A stretch of DNA of 64,000 nucleotides from Allobosea sp. (GTDB lineage: Bacteria > Pseudomonadota > Alphaproteobacteria > Rhizobiales > Beijerinckiaceae): positions 124,001-188,000 of the forward strand of contig JAAEQB010000108.1 in NCBI GenBank assembly GCA_024231975.1, given 5' to 3'. Shown one piece after another: positions 35,311 through 43,587 of this stretch. The translations under genes were made by a program, and so were the position numbers. Each line of letters starts with the position of its first letter. Position 1 is the first letter of the stretch. The notes under the pieces are model-generated. The model was given only the letters and a program-made list of their open reading frames with translations, did no database searches and was not told the origin of the DNA.

Positions 35311-36285
35311 ATGCCGATCATCTCACTCCCGACCCGCCGCACCGTGCTCGCCGGCCTCGCTGCCGCCTCGCTCGCCTTCGGCAGCGCGCAGGCACAGGCG
35401 CCCAAGGAGATCCGCGTCGACTACGCCACCTACAACCCGGTCAGCCTGCTGCTGAAGGAGCGCGGCATCCTGGAAAAGGCGCTGGAGGCCGACGGCATCA
35501 AGGTGCGCTGGGTGTTCTCGGCCGGCTCGAACAAGGCGCTCGAGTTCCTCAATGCCGGTTCGCTCGATTTCGGCTCGACCGCCGGCGCCGCCGCGCTGAT
35601 CGCCAAGATCAACGGCAACCCGATCAAGTCGATCTATGTCTATTCGCGCCCCGAATGGACGGCGCTCGTCACCGGCGCCAAGAGCGAGGTCACCAAGGTC
35701 GCGGATCTCAAGGGCAAGCGCGTCGCCGTCACCCGCGGCACCGATCCGCACATCTTCCTGGTCCGCTCGCTCGCAGAGGCCGGCCTGACCGAGAAGGACG
35801 TCAAGCTGGTGCTGCTGCAGCACGCCGACGGCCGGCTCGCGCTGGAGCGCGGCGATGTCGAGGCCTGGGCCGGGCTCGACCCGATGATGGCCGCCGCCGA
35901 GGTCGAGGCCGGCGCCAAGCTTTTCCACCGCAAGGCCGCCGACAACACCTGGGGCGTGCTCAATGTCCGCGAGGAGTTCTCCGAGAAGAACCCGGCGCTC
36001 GTTCGCAAGGTGCTCAAGGCCTATGAGGAGGCGCGTGCCATCGCCCTCGCCAATCCGGCCGAGGTCAGGAAGGCGCTGGTCGAGGCGACCAAGCTCTCCG
36101 ACGCGGTGATCGAGCGCCAGCTCACCCGCACCGAGCTGACCCACAGCACGATCGGCCCGGCGCAAGCCGAAACCATCCTCGCCGCGGGATTGGCGCTGCA
36201 GCAGGCCGGCGTCCTGCCCGCCAATGCCGACGTCAAGGCATCAGTCGACGCGCTGATCGACAAGCGCTTTGCCGCGACCAACTGA
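35311..36285 (+). CDS. ssuA: Aliphatic sulfonate-type ABC substrate-binding protein
   Basis: A 324-residue periplasmic protein of the SsuA/TauA group. Signal peptide residues 1-29 (RRTVLAGLAAASLAFGSAQAQA), then EIRVDYATYNPVSLLLKERGILEKALE and GSLDFGSTAGAAALIAKINGNPI, which match sulfonate-binding relatives. AAGGGG lies six bases before ATG 35311. The gene order binding protein, permease, ATPase and the SAM-II leader together support import of a sulfur source when SAM is low. The exact sulfonate is not identifiable, and the symbol is by family. Confidence 0.88.
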   Translation: MPIISLPTRRTVLAGLAAASLAFGSAQAQAPKEIRVDYATYNPVSLLLKERGILEKALEADGIKVRWVFSAGSNKALEFLNAGSLDFGSTAGAAALIAKINGNPIKSIYVYSRPEWTALVTGAKSEVTKVADLKGKRVAVTRGTDPHIFLVRSLAEAGLTEKDVKLVLLQHADGRLALERGDVEAWAGLDPMMAAAEVEAGAKLFHRKAADNTWGVLNVREEFSEKNPALVRKVLKAYEEARAIALANPAEVRKALVEATKLSDAVIERQLTRTELTHSTIGPAQAETILAAGLALQQAGVLPANADVKASVDALIDKRFAATN

Positions 36286-36305
36286 GCGGTCATGATCGCG
36301 GGCCG

Positions 36306-37139
36306 ATGAGCACGATCGAGATCGCAGAAGCCGTTGACGAGAAGCCGGTCGCGCCGAAAGCGCGGCCGGCTTCTCGTGCCGGCCTGCGCCTCGCTGGCTT
36401 CCTGTTGCCGGTGGTCCTTGCGATCATCTGGGAAATCCTCGTCCGGGCCGGCCTCGCCAATGGCCGGTTGATGCCGCCGCCCAGCGTGGTCGGCAAGACG
36501 CTCTGGCAGCTCGCCGTCAACGGCGAGCTCTGGACCCATGCTGCGGCGACACTCTGGCGTGTAGCCGCCGGCTTCGGTATCGGCGCCGCCGTCGGCACGG
36601 CGCTCGGCGCCCTGACCGGTGCCCTGCCGCTGGCGCGCGGCCTGCTAGACCCGACCTTGCAGGCCCTGCGCGCCATCCCCTCGATCGCCTGGGTGCCGCT
36701 CTTCATCCTCTGGTTCGGCATCTTCGAGGCGTCGAAGGTGGCGCTGATCGCGGTCGGCGTCTTCTTCCCGGTCTATCTCGGCGTCGCCGCCGCGATCCTC
36801 TCGATCGACCGCAAGATCGTCGAGGTTGGCCGCGTCTTCCGCCTCGGCCGGCTTGCCATGGTCCGGCGCGTGCTGCTGCCGGCGATCCTGCCCGACTGGT
36901 TCACGGCGCTGCGCGGTGGCCTCGGGCTCGGCTTCATGTTCGTCGTCGCCGCCGAGATCATGGGCGCGAGCGAGGGGCTCGGCTACCTCCTGGTCGACGG
37001 CCAGCAGCTCGGCCGGCCCGATACGATCATCGCCGCGATCATTGCCTTCGCCGTGCTCGGCAAACTCGCCGACGGCCTTCTGCTCGCGCTGACCCGCCCC
37101 TTCCTCGCCTGGCAAGACACTGCCCGCGACAGGCTCTGA
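36306..37139 (+). CDS. ssuC: Sulfonate-type ABC transporter permease
   Basis: A 277-residue permease with about six helices; the EAA region is DRKIVEVGRVFRLGRLAMVRRVLLPAILPDWFTALRGG. Conserved LRAIPSIAWVPLFILWFG and EIMGASEGLGYLLVDGQQ are features of the SsuC/TauC group. It starts 20 bases after the binding-protein stop and ends eight bases before the ATPase start. It forms the channel of the importer. Confidence 0.9.
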   Translation: MSTIEIAEAVDEKPVAPKARPASRAGLRLAGFLLPVVLAIIWEILVRAGLANGRLMPPPSVVGKTLWQLAVNGELWTHAAATLWRVAAGFGIGAAVGTALGALTGALPLARGLLDPTLQALRAIPSIAWVPLFILWFGIFEASKVALIAVGVFFPVYLGVAAAILSIDRKIVEVGRVFRLGRLAMVRRVLLPAILPDWFTALRGGLGLGFMFVVAAEIMGASEGLGYLLVDGQQLGRPDTIIAAIIAFAVLGKLADGLLLALTRPFLAWQDTARDRL

Positions 37140-37147
37140 GGCCGGCC

Positions 37148-37930
37148 ATGCTGACCTTCGACCATCTCTCCAAGACCTATGCCGACGGCACCCGCGCGCT
37201 GTCAGGCATCGATATCTCCGTCGCCGCCGGCGAGATCCTGGCCCTGGTCGGCGGATCCGGCTGCGGCAAGACCACGCTATTGCGCCTCGTCGCCGGGCTC
37301 GACCGGCCGAGCGAGGGACGCATCCTCCTCGACGATACAGCCATTACCGAGCCGCGCGCCGATGTCGGCGTGATCTTCCAGGAGCCGCGCCTGCTGCCCT
37401 GGCTCTCGGTCGCCGACAATGCCGGCTTCGGTCTCAGCCATCTGCCTGCCACGGAGCGCAATCGCCTCGTCACCGGCGCGCTCGCCCGCGTCGGCCTCGC
37501 CGGCTATGAGGCGCGCTGGCCGCGCGAGCTTTCGGGCGGCCAGCAGCAGCGCGTCGCCATCGCGCGCGCCCTCGTCACCCGGCCGAAGCTCCTCTTGATG
37601 GACGAGCCCTTCTCGGCGCTCGACGCCACCACGCGCGCCAGCCTGCACGGCCATCTCCTCGCGCTCTGGGAGGAGAGCCGGCCGACAGTGGTGATGGTGA
37701 CCCACGATGTCGAGGAAGCGGTGACGCTGGCGGACCGTATCGTCGTGATGCAGCCTAGGCCCGGCCGCATCTTCGACGAACTCGACAATCCGCTGACCCG
37801 CCCGCGCGACCGGCTCTCGCCCGCCTTCGAGGCGATCAAGCGCGAGGCGCTGCGCACGCTCGACCGCTCACTCACCGACACCGAGCCGCGCCAGCACAAG
37901 GCGGCCGAGAGCGCCGGCATGTGGTGGTGA
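37148..37930 (+). CDS. ssuB: Sulfonate-type ABC transporter ATP-binding protein
   Basis: A 260-residue ATPase with all motifs intact: Walker A VGGSGCGKTTLL, Q-loop VIFQEPRLLPWL, signature LSGGQQQR, Walker B LLLMDEPFSALD and H-loop MVTHDVEEA. It drives the SsuC permease. It provides a useful comparison for the degenerate paralogue at 39133-39843, whose aligned positions have lost most of these motifs. Followed by a VOC gene after 44 bases in the same orientation. Confidence 0.93.
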   Translation: MLTFDHLSKTYADGTRALSGIDISVAAGEILALVGGSGCGKTTLLRLVAGLDRPSEGRILLDDTAITEPRADVGVIFQEPRLLPWLSVADNAGFGLSHLPATERNRLVTGALARVGLAGYEARWPRELSGGQQQRVAIARALVTRPKLLLMDEPFSALDATTRASLHGHLLALWEESRPTVVMVTHDVEEAVTLADRIVVMQPRPGRIFDELDNPLTRPRDRLSPAFEAIKREALRTLDRSLTDTEPRQHKAAESAGMWW

Positions 37931-37974
37931 TCGGCGGCTGAGGAACAAGCCTGCCCGCGCCGGGTTCACCTCGC

Positions 37975-38379
37975 ATGTTCGACCACACTGGCATCGTCGT
38001 CACCGATCTCGCCAAGGCGCGCCGCTTCTATGACGCGATCGCCCGGCCGCTCGGGCTTGCCACCGCCTCCAACAGCCCGGAATCCTTCCTGCTCGGCCGC
38101 AGCGCGCAGGAGCCGATCCCCTTTCTCTGGATCGGCACGATCCGCCCGTCCTATTGGGTCGAGGGCTCGCGCGCCGGGCTGAACCAGGCCCATATCGCCT
38201 TCATCGCGCCGGACAAGCCGGCCGTCGATGCCTTCTACCAGGCGGCGCTATCGGCCGGTGGTCGCGACAATGGTCCGCCCGGTCCGCGCGAGGGCGCCGG
38301 CGACTATTACGGCGCCTTCGTGCTCGACCCCGACGGCAACAACATCGAGGCCTGCGTACGCGGCGCTGCGGCGCGCTGA
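37975..38379 (+). CDS. VOC (glyoxalase/dioxygenase-fold) family protein
   Basis: A 134-residue protein of the vicinal oxygen chelate fold. It shows the beta-alpha-beta-beta-beta start MFDHTGIVVTDLAKARRFYDAI, a metal-ligand histidine in LNQAHIAFIAPD, and the DPDGNNIEACV signature at the end where the glutamate is a likely metal ligand. His4 of the first motif is the other ligand. Substrate is unknown. It is close behind ssuB and probably in the same transcript. Confidence 0.85.
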   Translation: MFDHTGIVVTDLAKARRFYDAIARPLGLATASNSPESFLLGRSAQEPIPFLWIGTIRPSYWVEGSRAGLNQAHIAFIAPDKPAVDAFYQAALSAGGRDNGPPGPREGAGDYYGAFVLDPDGNNIEACVRGAAAR

Positions 38380-38445
38380 CGGCGCAGTTTCGCAGGCTCG
38401 CGCTTCGTGCCAGCCTGCGCTGAACTGCAATCATCCGGCCTCACG

Positions 38446-39006
38446 ATGATCACCACCAAACGTCTCAGCTTGCGGCCATCGACGGCCGCCGATGCCGAAC
38501 GCGCCTTCGAGATCCAGTCCGACTGGGCCGTCACGCAGATGTTGCGGATGGCCTCCTTTCCGCCTGACCGCACCGAGATCGAGGCCTGGTTCGCTGACCA
38601 TCCACGCGAATGGGCAGCGGGAGAGGCTTATCGTTTCGCTGCGATGCTGAACGGCGGGATGATCGGACTCGCCGATCTCGACGAGATCGCCGATGGCGAG
38701 GGCGAGCTCGGCTATTGGTTCGAGCAGGCGGCCTGGCGACAAGGCTTCGCTACTGAGGCCGCGACGGCCGTGGTGCGGTTCGCTTTCTCCGAAGCCGGAC
38801 TCCAGTCGCTCCGGTCGGGTCATGCCGCAGACAATGTGGCTTCGGGTCGGGTGCTGGAGAGGCTGGGTTTCCGCCTGCTCGACCAGGTCGAGCGCTCCTC
38901 GCGATCGCGTGGCGAGACCATCCTGCAATGTCGCTACCGACTGACGCGCGCCGACTTCGCCGAGTGCGATCTGCCGTTTGACAAAACGGACGTTCAGACC
39001 TTATGA
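38446..39006 (+). CDS. GNAT family N-acetyltransferase
   Basis: A 186-residue acetyltransferase of the RimJ/RimL-like type. It opens with TKRLSLRPSTAADAERAFEI, has the acetyl-CoA region GELGYWFEQAAWRQGFATEAA and SLRSGHAADNVASGRVLERLGF. ATG 38446 gives the usual N-terminus. The last nine codons overlap the TTGACA-N17-TTATGA promoter of the second SAM-II cassette, and the stop codon lies within that promoter's -10 region. Target of acetylation unknown. Confidence 0.88.
   Translation: MITTKRLSLRPSTAADAERAFEIQSDWAVTQMLRMASFPPDRTEIEAWFADHPREWAAGEAYRFAAMLNGGMIGLADLDEIADGEGELGYWFEQAAWRQGFATEAATAVVRFAFSEAGLQSLRSGHAADNVASGRVLERLGFRLLDQVERSSRSRGETILQCRYRLTRADFAECDLPFDKTDVQTL
38978..39006 (+). promoter_or_regulatory. 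Promoter of second SAM-II unit, inside the GNAT gene end
   Basis: TTGACA at 38978-38983 and TTATGA at 39001-39006, 17 bp apart, directly precede the second SAM-II element in the same geometry as at 35163-35191. The -35 context GTTTGACAAA is shared with the first copy (TGTTTGACAAA). Confidence 0.62.
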
Positions 39007-39008
39007 AA

Positions 39009-39065
39009 GGACACGCGCCGATTTGAGCCTCAGCTTGCGGGCGCGAAACAAATGCAGCTAAAGCG
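39009..39065 (+). promoter_or_regulatory. SAM-II riboswitch (copy 2)
   Basis: P1 pairs CGCGCC (39014-39019) with GGCGCG (39040-39045). The loop starts GATTTGAGCC, and the 3' strand AAACAAATGCAGCTAAAGCG matches copy 1 except for one base. The following sequence can form ACGGCC/GGCCGT (39079-39084, 39089-39094), flanked by AGCGC (39062-39066) that may instead pair with GCGCT (39096-39100), a possible expression platform. The controlled genes are the degenerate ATPase and OsmC-like protein. Confidence 0.85.
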
Positions 39066-39132
39066 CGGGAACGACGGGACGGCCCTAAGGCCGTGGCGCT
39101 CCTTCCGCCTTATCTATGGATGGAGCCAAGGC

Positions 39133-39843
39133 ATGTCGGCCGTTCTTCACAATCTCTCCCGCTCCCCCGATCATGCCCTGCCGCGTCCGGCCGCTGGCGA
39201 GGTCGTCGCTTTGCTCGGAGCTCCCGAGGTGCGGGCGGCGGCGCTGCGCGGCTTCGCCGGCCTGCGGGCTGACGAAGGAACGGTGCCGACCGCCGAGATC
39301 GGCCTGCTCTGTGCTCGCCCGCGCTTCTTCGCCTGGCTCGATCTCAGCGAGAACCTCGCCTTCGCCTTGCCCAAGGCCACGCCGTTCGAGCGTGAGGGCC
39401 TGATCGCCAATGTGCTGGTCCGCGTCGGCCTCGCAGCGCAGACGACGCAGCGGCCGGGTGGGCTCTCGCCCGAAGAGCTGCTGCGGCTCGCCATCGCCCG
39501 CTTGCTGCTGGTTAGGCCGCGCCTGCTGCTGATCGACGAGCCTTTCGCCGCGCTCGACAGCGACGCGCGCGAGGGTCTGGCGGCCTTCCTGCCGGAGCTC
39601 TGTACGCAGGGGCGCCCCGCCGTTGTCATCGCCACCGGCTCGGTCGAGGACGCCTTGCATCTGGCAGATCGCGTCCTCGTCCTGCCGCAGCAGCCGGGCC
39701 CGGTCGGCTTCAGCCTCGATAACCTGCTCGCCCGTCCTCGGGAGGAGAATTCCGTCGGCTTCGTCGCTTTGCGCCGTGAATTGCGCCGGGCGCTCGACAA
39801 GGAAGGCCGACATGCCGCGCCGGAAGTGGAGGCGGCGGCCTGA
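39133..39843 (+). CDS. Degenerate SsuB-like ABC ATPase lacking Walker A
   Basis: A 236-residue protein that aligns over its length with SsuB-type ATPases but has lost key parts. Where Walker A should be it reads GEVVALLGAPEVRAAALRG with no GKT/S; the Q-loop region is GLLCARPRFFAWL without glutamine; the signature is LSPEELLRLAIA instead of LSGGQ; the H-loop is IATGSVEDA without histidine. Walker B (LLLIDEPFAALD) is kept. The frame is intact, with no stops, and it has its own promoter and SAM-II leader, so it looks like a maintained non-ATPase protein rather than a decayed one. ATG 39133 is chosen for the AAGG upstream. Confidence 0.78.
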   Translation: MSAVLHNLSRSPDHALPRPAAGEVVALLGAPEVRAAALRGFAGLRADEGTVPTAEIGLLCARPRFFAWLDLSENLAFALPKATPFEREGLIANVLVRVGLAAQTTQRPGGLSPEELLRLAIARLLLVRPRLLLIDEPFAALDSDAREGLAAFLPELCTQGRPAVVIATGSVEDALHLADRVLVLPQQPGPVGFSLDNLLARPREENSVGFVALRRELRRALDKEGRHAAPEVEAAA

Positions 39844-39888
39844 ACCGGCTAGACAGGCCGCGAACATTTTTCGCTAGGGATCACGACC

Positions 39889-40398
39889 ATGGACGTCACC
39901 GCGCTGCGCGCTCTGCAGGCCCCGCTCAAGGACAAATATCGTGAGGCGCCCGATGCGGCGGTGATCACGCTGAAAGCCAAGGGCGAGCTCGACGACCAGC
40001 ACATCGCCTGCAAGGTCGAGACCGGCCGTGCGATCGCGCTCGCCGGCCTGCACCCGGCGACCGGCGGCTCCGGCGCCGAGCTTTGCTCCGGCGACATGCT
40101 GCTCGAGGCGCTTGTCGCCTGCGCCGGCGTCACGCTGAAGGCCGTCGCGACTGCGCTCGAGATCGAGCTGAAGAAGGGCACGGTCCGGGCCGAGGGCGAC
40201 CTCGATTTCCGCGGCACGCTCGGCGTCGCCAAGGACGCCGCCGTCGGTTTCAAGGCGATCCGCCTCTCCTTCGACGTCGAGACGGATGCGCCGCAGGAGA
40301 AGCTCGATACCTTGCTCAAGCTGACCGAGCGCTACTGCGTCGTCTTCCAGACGCTGAACGTGAAGCCGGAGCTCTCGGCCAATCTCGCGCGGGCCTGA
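39889..40398 (+). CDS. OsmC-family protein
   Basis: A 169-residue member of the OsmC/Ohr fold. The family's two-cysteine arrangement is probable: one in LLEALVACAGVTLKAVA and one in ERYCVVFQTLN, with an additional ELCSGD cysteine. OsmC and Ohr proteins reduce peroxides with thiol cofactors. It follows the degenerate ATPase after 45 bases and should be in the same SAM-II-controlled transcript, which would link a thiol-based function to sulfur limitation. It ends flush against the convergent MFS gene. Confidence 0.85.
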   Translation: MDVTALRALQAPLKDKYREAPDAAVITLKAKGELDDQHIACKVETGRAIALAGLHPATGGSGAELCSGDMLLEALVACAGVTLKAVATALEIELKKGTVRAEGDLDFRGTLGVAKDAAVGFKAIRLSFDVETDAPQEKLDTLLKLTERYCVVFQTLNVKPELSANLARA

Positions 40399-41640
40399 TC
40401 AGGCCGGCAGCGGGCGCGGTGAGCCATCCGCCTCCGTCGCTTCCGGTTCCTGTGAGATCGGCGCCGTCATCGGATCGATGATGGCGAAGGGGCGCTCGGA
40501 CATCTGTTCCGGCGCCGCGCGCTGGCAGATGCGCAAGGCGGCGAGGGCGGCGAGCAGGGCGCTGATCGCGGCCATGAAATAGAGCAGCCCGTTGATGTCG
40601 AGCCGCGCCATCACCTGGGCGCCGAGTAGCGGGCCGAGCGCTGAGCCGATGCCGCTGACCAGGATCAGCCGGCCGCTGACGGCGACGACGCGGTCCTGCG
40701 GCATGCGGTCGAGCGCATGCGCGACGCAGACCGGATAGAGCGTCGACATGAAGCCGCCGAGAAGCGCTGCCACCGGCAGCACTGCGCCAAGCTGGCGCGG
40801 CACCAGGTCGAGCGCGACGGCCGCCACCGAGAAGCCGAGCGCGAGGCCCGCCAGCACGATCCGGCGGTCGCCGCGATCGGAAAAGCGGCCGACCGGGACC
40901 TGGAAGGCGAAGCCGCCGAGCACCGCGACCAGCATGAACAGCGCGATCGTCTCCTGCGGGATGGAGTTGCGTGCCATCCAGGCCGGAAACAGCGCATAGA
41001 AGGCGCTGCTGATCATGCCGGCGATCACGCAGCCGATCACCGAGATCGGCGCTTGCCGCGTCAGCTCGCCATAGGGCAGCGAGGCTTCCGCCGGCAGCGT
41101 CGGTGCTTCGGCGCGGGTCGTGCTGACCATCACCAGCGCCAGCGCGAACAGCGCGACGATGATGTTGAACGGCATGGCGGTCTCGACCGGGAGCTTGCCG
41201 ATCAGCAATTGCCCGGCCGCCAGCGCCAGGAACGTGCCGACCATGTAGATCGAGAAGATGCGGCCGCGCTGCTCGGGCGGGGCCTTGGCGTTGAGCCAGC
41301 TCTCGGTGGTGATGAACAGGCCGACGCAGCCGATGCCGATCGCCATCCGGCATGCGATCCAGCCAAGCGGCGAGACGAAGAGCGGCATTGCCGCCGTCCC
41401 GACCACGACCATGCCGGCGAAGGCGGCATAAGCACGGATATGGCCGATGCGCTGGATCACGGGCCCGCAGCCGACGGCGCCGATGGTGAAGCCGATGAAA
41501 TAGGCGCTGAGCACGATGCCGGTCAGCGTCGGGCCGAAGCCTTCGCTCGTCAGCCGCAGCGACAGGAACGTGTTGAAGAAGCCGTTGGCGAGCTGCACGA
41601 GGCTCGTCGCGGCGATGAGCGTTCCGATCTGGACGAGCAA
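40399..41640 (-). CDS. MFS transporter (YcaD-like)
   Basis: A 413-residue protein with about 12 hydrophobic helices. YcaD-like features are LSAYFIGFTIGAVGCG, FITTESWLNAKAPPEQRGRIFSIYMV and VPVGRFSDRGDRRIV. It starts with TTG at 41640, preceded by GGAGG at nine bases; no better start is near. The stop codon abuts the OsmC stop, and GGCCTGATCAGGCC at the junction is a perfect palindrome. Substrate unknown. Confidence 0.88.
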   Translation of the reverse strand: MLVQIGTLIAATSLVQLANGFFNTFLSLRLTSEGFGPTLTGIVLSAYFIGFTIGAVGCGPVIQRIGHIRAYAAFAGMVVVGTAAMPLFVSPLGWIACRMAIGIGCVGLFITTESWLNAKAPPEQRGRIFSIYMVGTFLALAAGQLLIGKLPVETAMPFNIIVALFALALVMVSTTRAEAPTLPAEASLPYGELTRQAPISVIGCVIAGMISSAFYALFPAWMARNSIPQETIALFMLVAVLGGFAFQVPVGRFSDRGDRRIVLAGLALGFSVAAVALDLVPRQLGAVLPVAALLGGFMSTLYPVCVAHALDRMPQDRVVAVSGRLILVSGIGSALGPLLGAQVMARLDINGLLYFMAAISALLAALAALRICQRAAPEQMSERPFAIIDPMTAPISQEPEATEADGSPRPLPA

Positions 41641-41735
41641 GGTTGGCGGCCTCCGGCGCGGTCTGGGAAGGCCCCTACCTCAACGCCGGAATGTGATCTC
41701 GCCATGGCGGTTGGGACGAATAGCTTCGCGCCGCG

Positions 41736-42920
41736 TCACTCCGCTGCCTTCAGCTTCACGGCCTTGGCAAAGGGCAATTGCGGCTCGTTCGGGCTGGCAT
41801 CGTCGAACTCGAGCGCGCCGATCCTCTCGGCCCGGCCGGTGACCTTGCCGGCCGAGGTCTTGATCTGGGCGACGTCGTCCTGCGCCTGGCGGAAATGGCT
41901 GTCGAGCTTGTCGACGCGGTCGCCGAGGCGGCGGACGTCGTCGAGCAGCTTGCCGACCTCGGACTGGATGACCTGCGCTTCCTCGCGCATGCGAGCATCG
42001 CGCACCAGCGACTGCATCAATTGGATCGCCAGCGCCAGCAGCGAGGGCGAGACGATCATCACCCGCGCCCGGTGCGCCTTCTGGATGATATCGTCGAAAT
42101 GTTCGTGCAGATCGGCGTAGATCGCCTCGGACGGCACGAAGAGAAGTGCCATGTCCTGCGTCTCGCCTGGCAGGAAATAGCGCTCGGCGATGTCCTTGAC
42201 GTGCTGGCCGACATCGGCGCGAACCCGGGCGGAGGCGTGCTTCTTCGCCTCCTCGCCACGCGCCTCGCGCAGCAGGGTGAAGCTCTCCAGCGGAAACTTC
42301 GCGTCGATGACAAGGCCGCGCCCGTCGCCCGGCAGGGTGACGAGGCAGTCGGGCCGCTTGCCGCTCGAGAGCGTGGGTTGAAACGAAAAGAAAGCCGCTG
42401 GAAGACCGTCGCGGATGATCGCCTCCATCCGGCCCTGGCCATAGGCGCCGCGCGCCTGCTTGTTGGCGAGCACGTCCTTCAGCGTCACCACCTCGCCGGT
42501 GAGCTCGGTCAGGTTCTTCTGGGCGTTGTCGATGACGGCGAGGCGCTCCTGCAGCTTGCCGAGGCTCTCATTGGTCTGGCGGACGTTCTGCTCCAGCCCG
42601 GCGCCGACCTGCTGGCGCAGGCCCTCCATCCGCTCGGCCATGATGCGGGCGAGGTCGCCCTGCCGGGTCGAGAGGATCTCGGCCATGGTCTGCAGGCGGC
42701 CGCTGAGCTCGGCCTGCTGCCGATTCATCTCGGCGACCTTGTCGTCCATCTCGCGGGCACGCTCGGCCGCCATCGCCGCCTCGATCTCGCGCCGGCGCGC
42801 GCCGCGCCATGACGAGAGCAGCGCCAGCACCAGCAGAAAAAGCGTCAGCCCGGCGAAGCCGAAGGCGGCCTCGGCCCAGCTCACGGGGCGTTCCAGCAGG
42901 ACGAAGGCGATCTGGTTCAT
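41736..42920 (-). CDS. rmuC: DNA recombination protein RmuC
   Basis: A 394-residue protein with an N-terminal membrane helix (about residues 18-38), a coiled coil (about 45-150) and the RmuC nuclease-like domain with GAYGQGRMEAIIRDGL, PDCLVTLPGDGRGLVIDAKFPLES and MALLFVPSEAIYADL. RmuC limits inversions between short repeats in E. coli. Length fits the alphaproteobacterial form. It is divergent from the def-fmt operon by 114 bp. Confidence 0.94.
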   Translation of the reverse strand: MNQIAFVLLERPVSWAEAAFGFAGLTLFLLVLALLSSWRGARRREIEAAMAAERAREMDDKVAEMNRQQAELSGRLQTMAEILSTRQGDLARIMAERMEGLRQQVGAGLEQNVRQTNESLGKLQERLAVIDNAQKNLTELTGEVVTLKDVLANKQARGAYGQGRMEAIIRDGLPAAFFSFQPTLSSGKRPDCLVTLPGDGRGLVIDAKFPLESFTLLREARGEEAKKHASARVRADVGQHVKDIAERYFLPGETQDMALLFVPSEAIYADLHEHFDDIIQKAHRARVMIVSPSLLALAIQLMQSLVRDARMREEAQVIQSEVGKLLDDVRRLGDRVDKLDSHFRQAQDDVAQIKTSAGKVTGRAERIGALEFDDASPNEPQLPFAKAVKLKAAE

Positions 42921-43034
42921 GCCGCAAGCCTACACGATCTCCGCCGCAAATCTAGAACATAAGCGGAACAGTTTGACCGCTTCGTCACAAGTGCTTATGT
43001 CGCCGCAACTTCCGACAATCGTTCAGAGCGCCCT

Positions 43035-43568
43035 ATGGCCATCCGCCCTCTCGTCATCCTGCCCGATTCGATGCTGCGCAAGGTCTCCACGCCGATCGGC
43101 GACATCACGCCGGAGATCCGCAAGCTCGCCGATGACATGCTGGAGACCATGTACGACGCACCGGGAATCGGCCTTGCCGCCATCCAGATCGGCGAGCCGG
43201 TCCGCCTCGTCACGCTCGACGTCTCGAAGAAGGCGGAGGAGGGCGAGGAGCAAAAGCGCGAGCCGATGGTCCTGATCAATCCCGAGGTGACCTGGCGCTC
43301 CGAGGAGCTGAGCTCCTATGAGGAGGGTTGCCTCTCGATCCCCGAATATTACGAGGAGGTCGAGCGGCCGGCGCGGGTCAAGGTCAGCTATCGCGATCTC
43401 GACGGCAAGGCGCAGGAGGTCGAGGCCGACGGCCTGCTCGCCACCTGCCTGCAGCACGAGATCGACCATCTCAACGGCGTGCTCTTCATCGATTACCTGT
43501 CGCGGCTGAAGCGCGACCGGGTCAACAAGCGCTTCGCCAAGGCGGCGAAACGGGACAGCGCGGCCTGA
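43035..43568 (+). CDS. def: Peptide deformylase
   Basis: A 177-residue metalloenzyme that removes the formyl group from new proteins. The three motifs are PGIGLAAIQIG (from residue 43), EEGCLSIP with metal ligand Cys99 and QHEIDHLNG with His141, Glu142 and His145. The next gene, fmt, does the opposite step on the initiator tRNA and starts 19 bases downstream, the classical def-fmt operon. Confidence 0.98.
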   Translation: MAIRPLVILPDSMLRKVSTPIGDITPEIRKLADDMLETMYDAPGIGLAAIQIGEPVRLVTLDVSKKAEEGEEQKREPMVLINPEVTWRSEELSSYEEGCLSIPEYYEEVERPARVKVSYRDLDGKAQEVEADGLLATCLQHEIDHLNGVLFIDYLSRLKRDRVNKRFAKAAKRDSAA

Positions 43569-43587
43569 GCGGCTGGAGCGTTACAGT

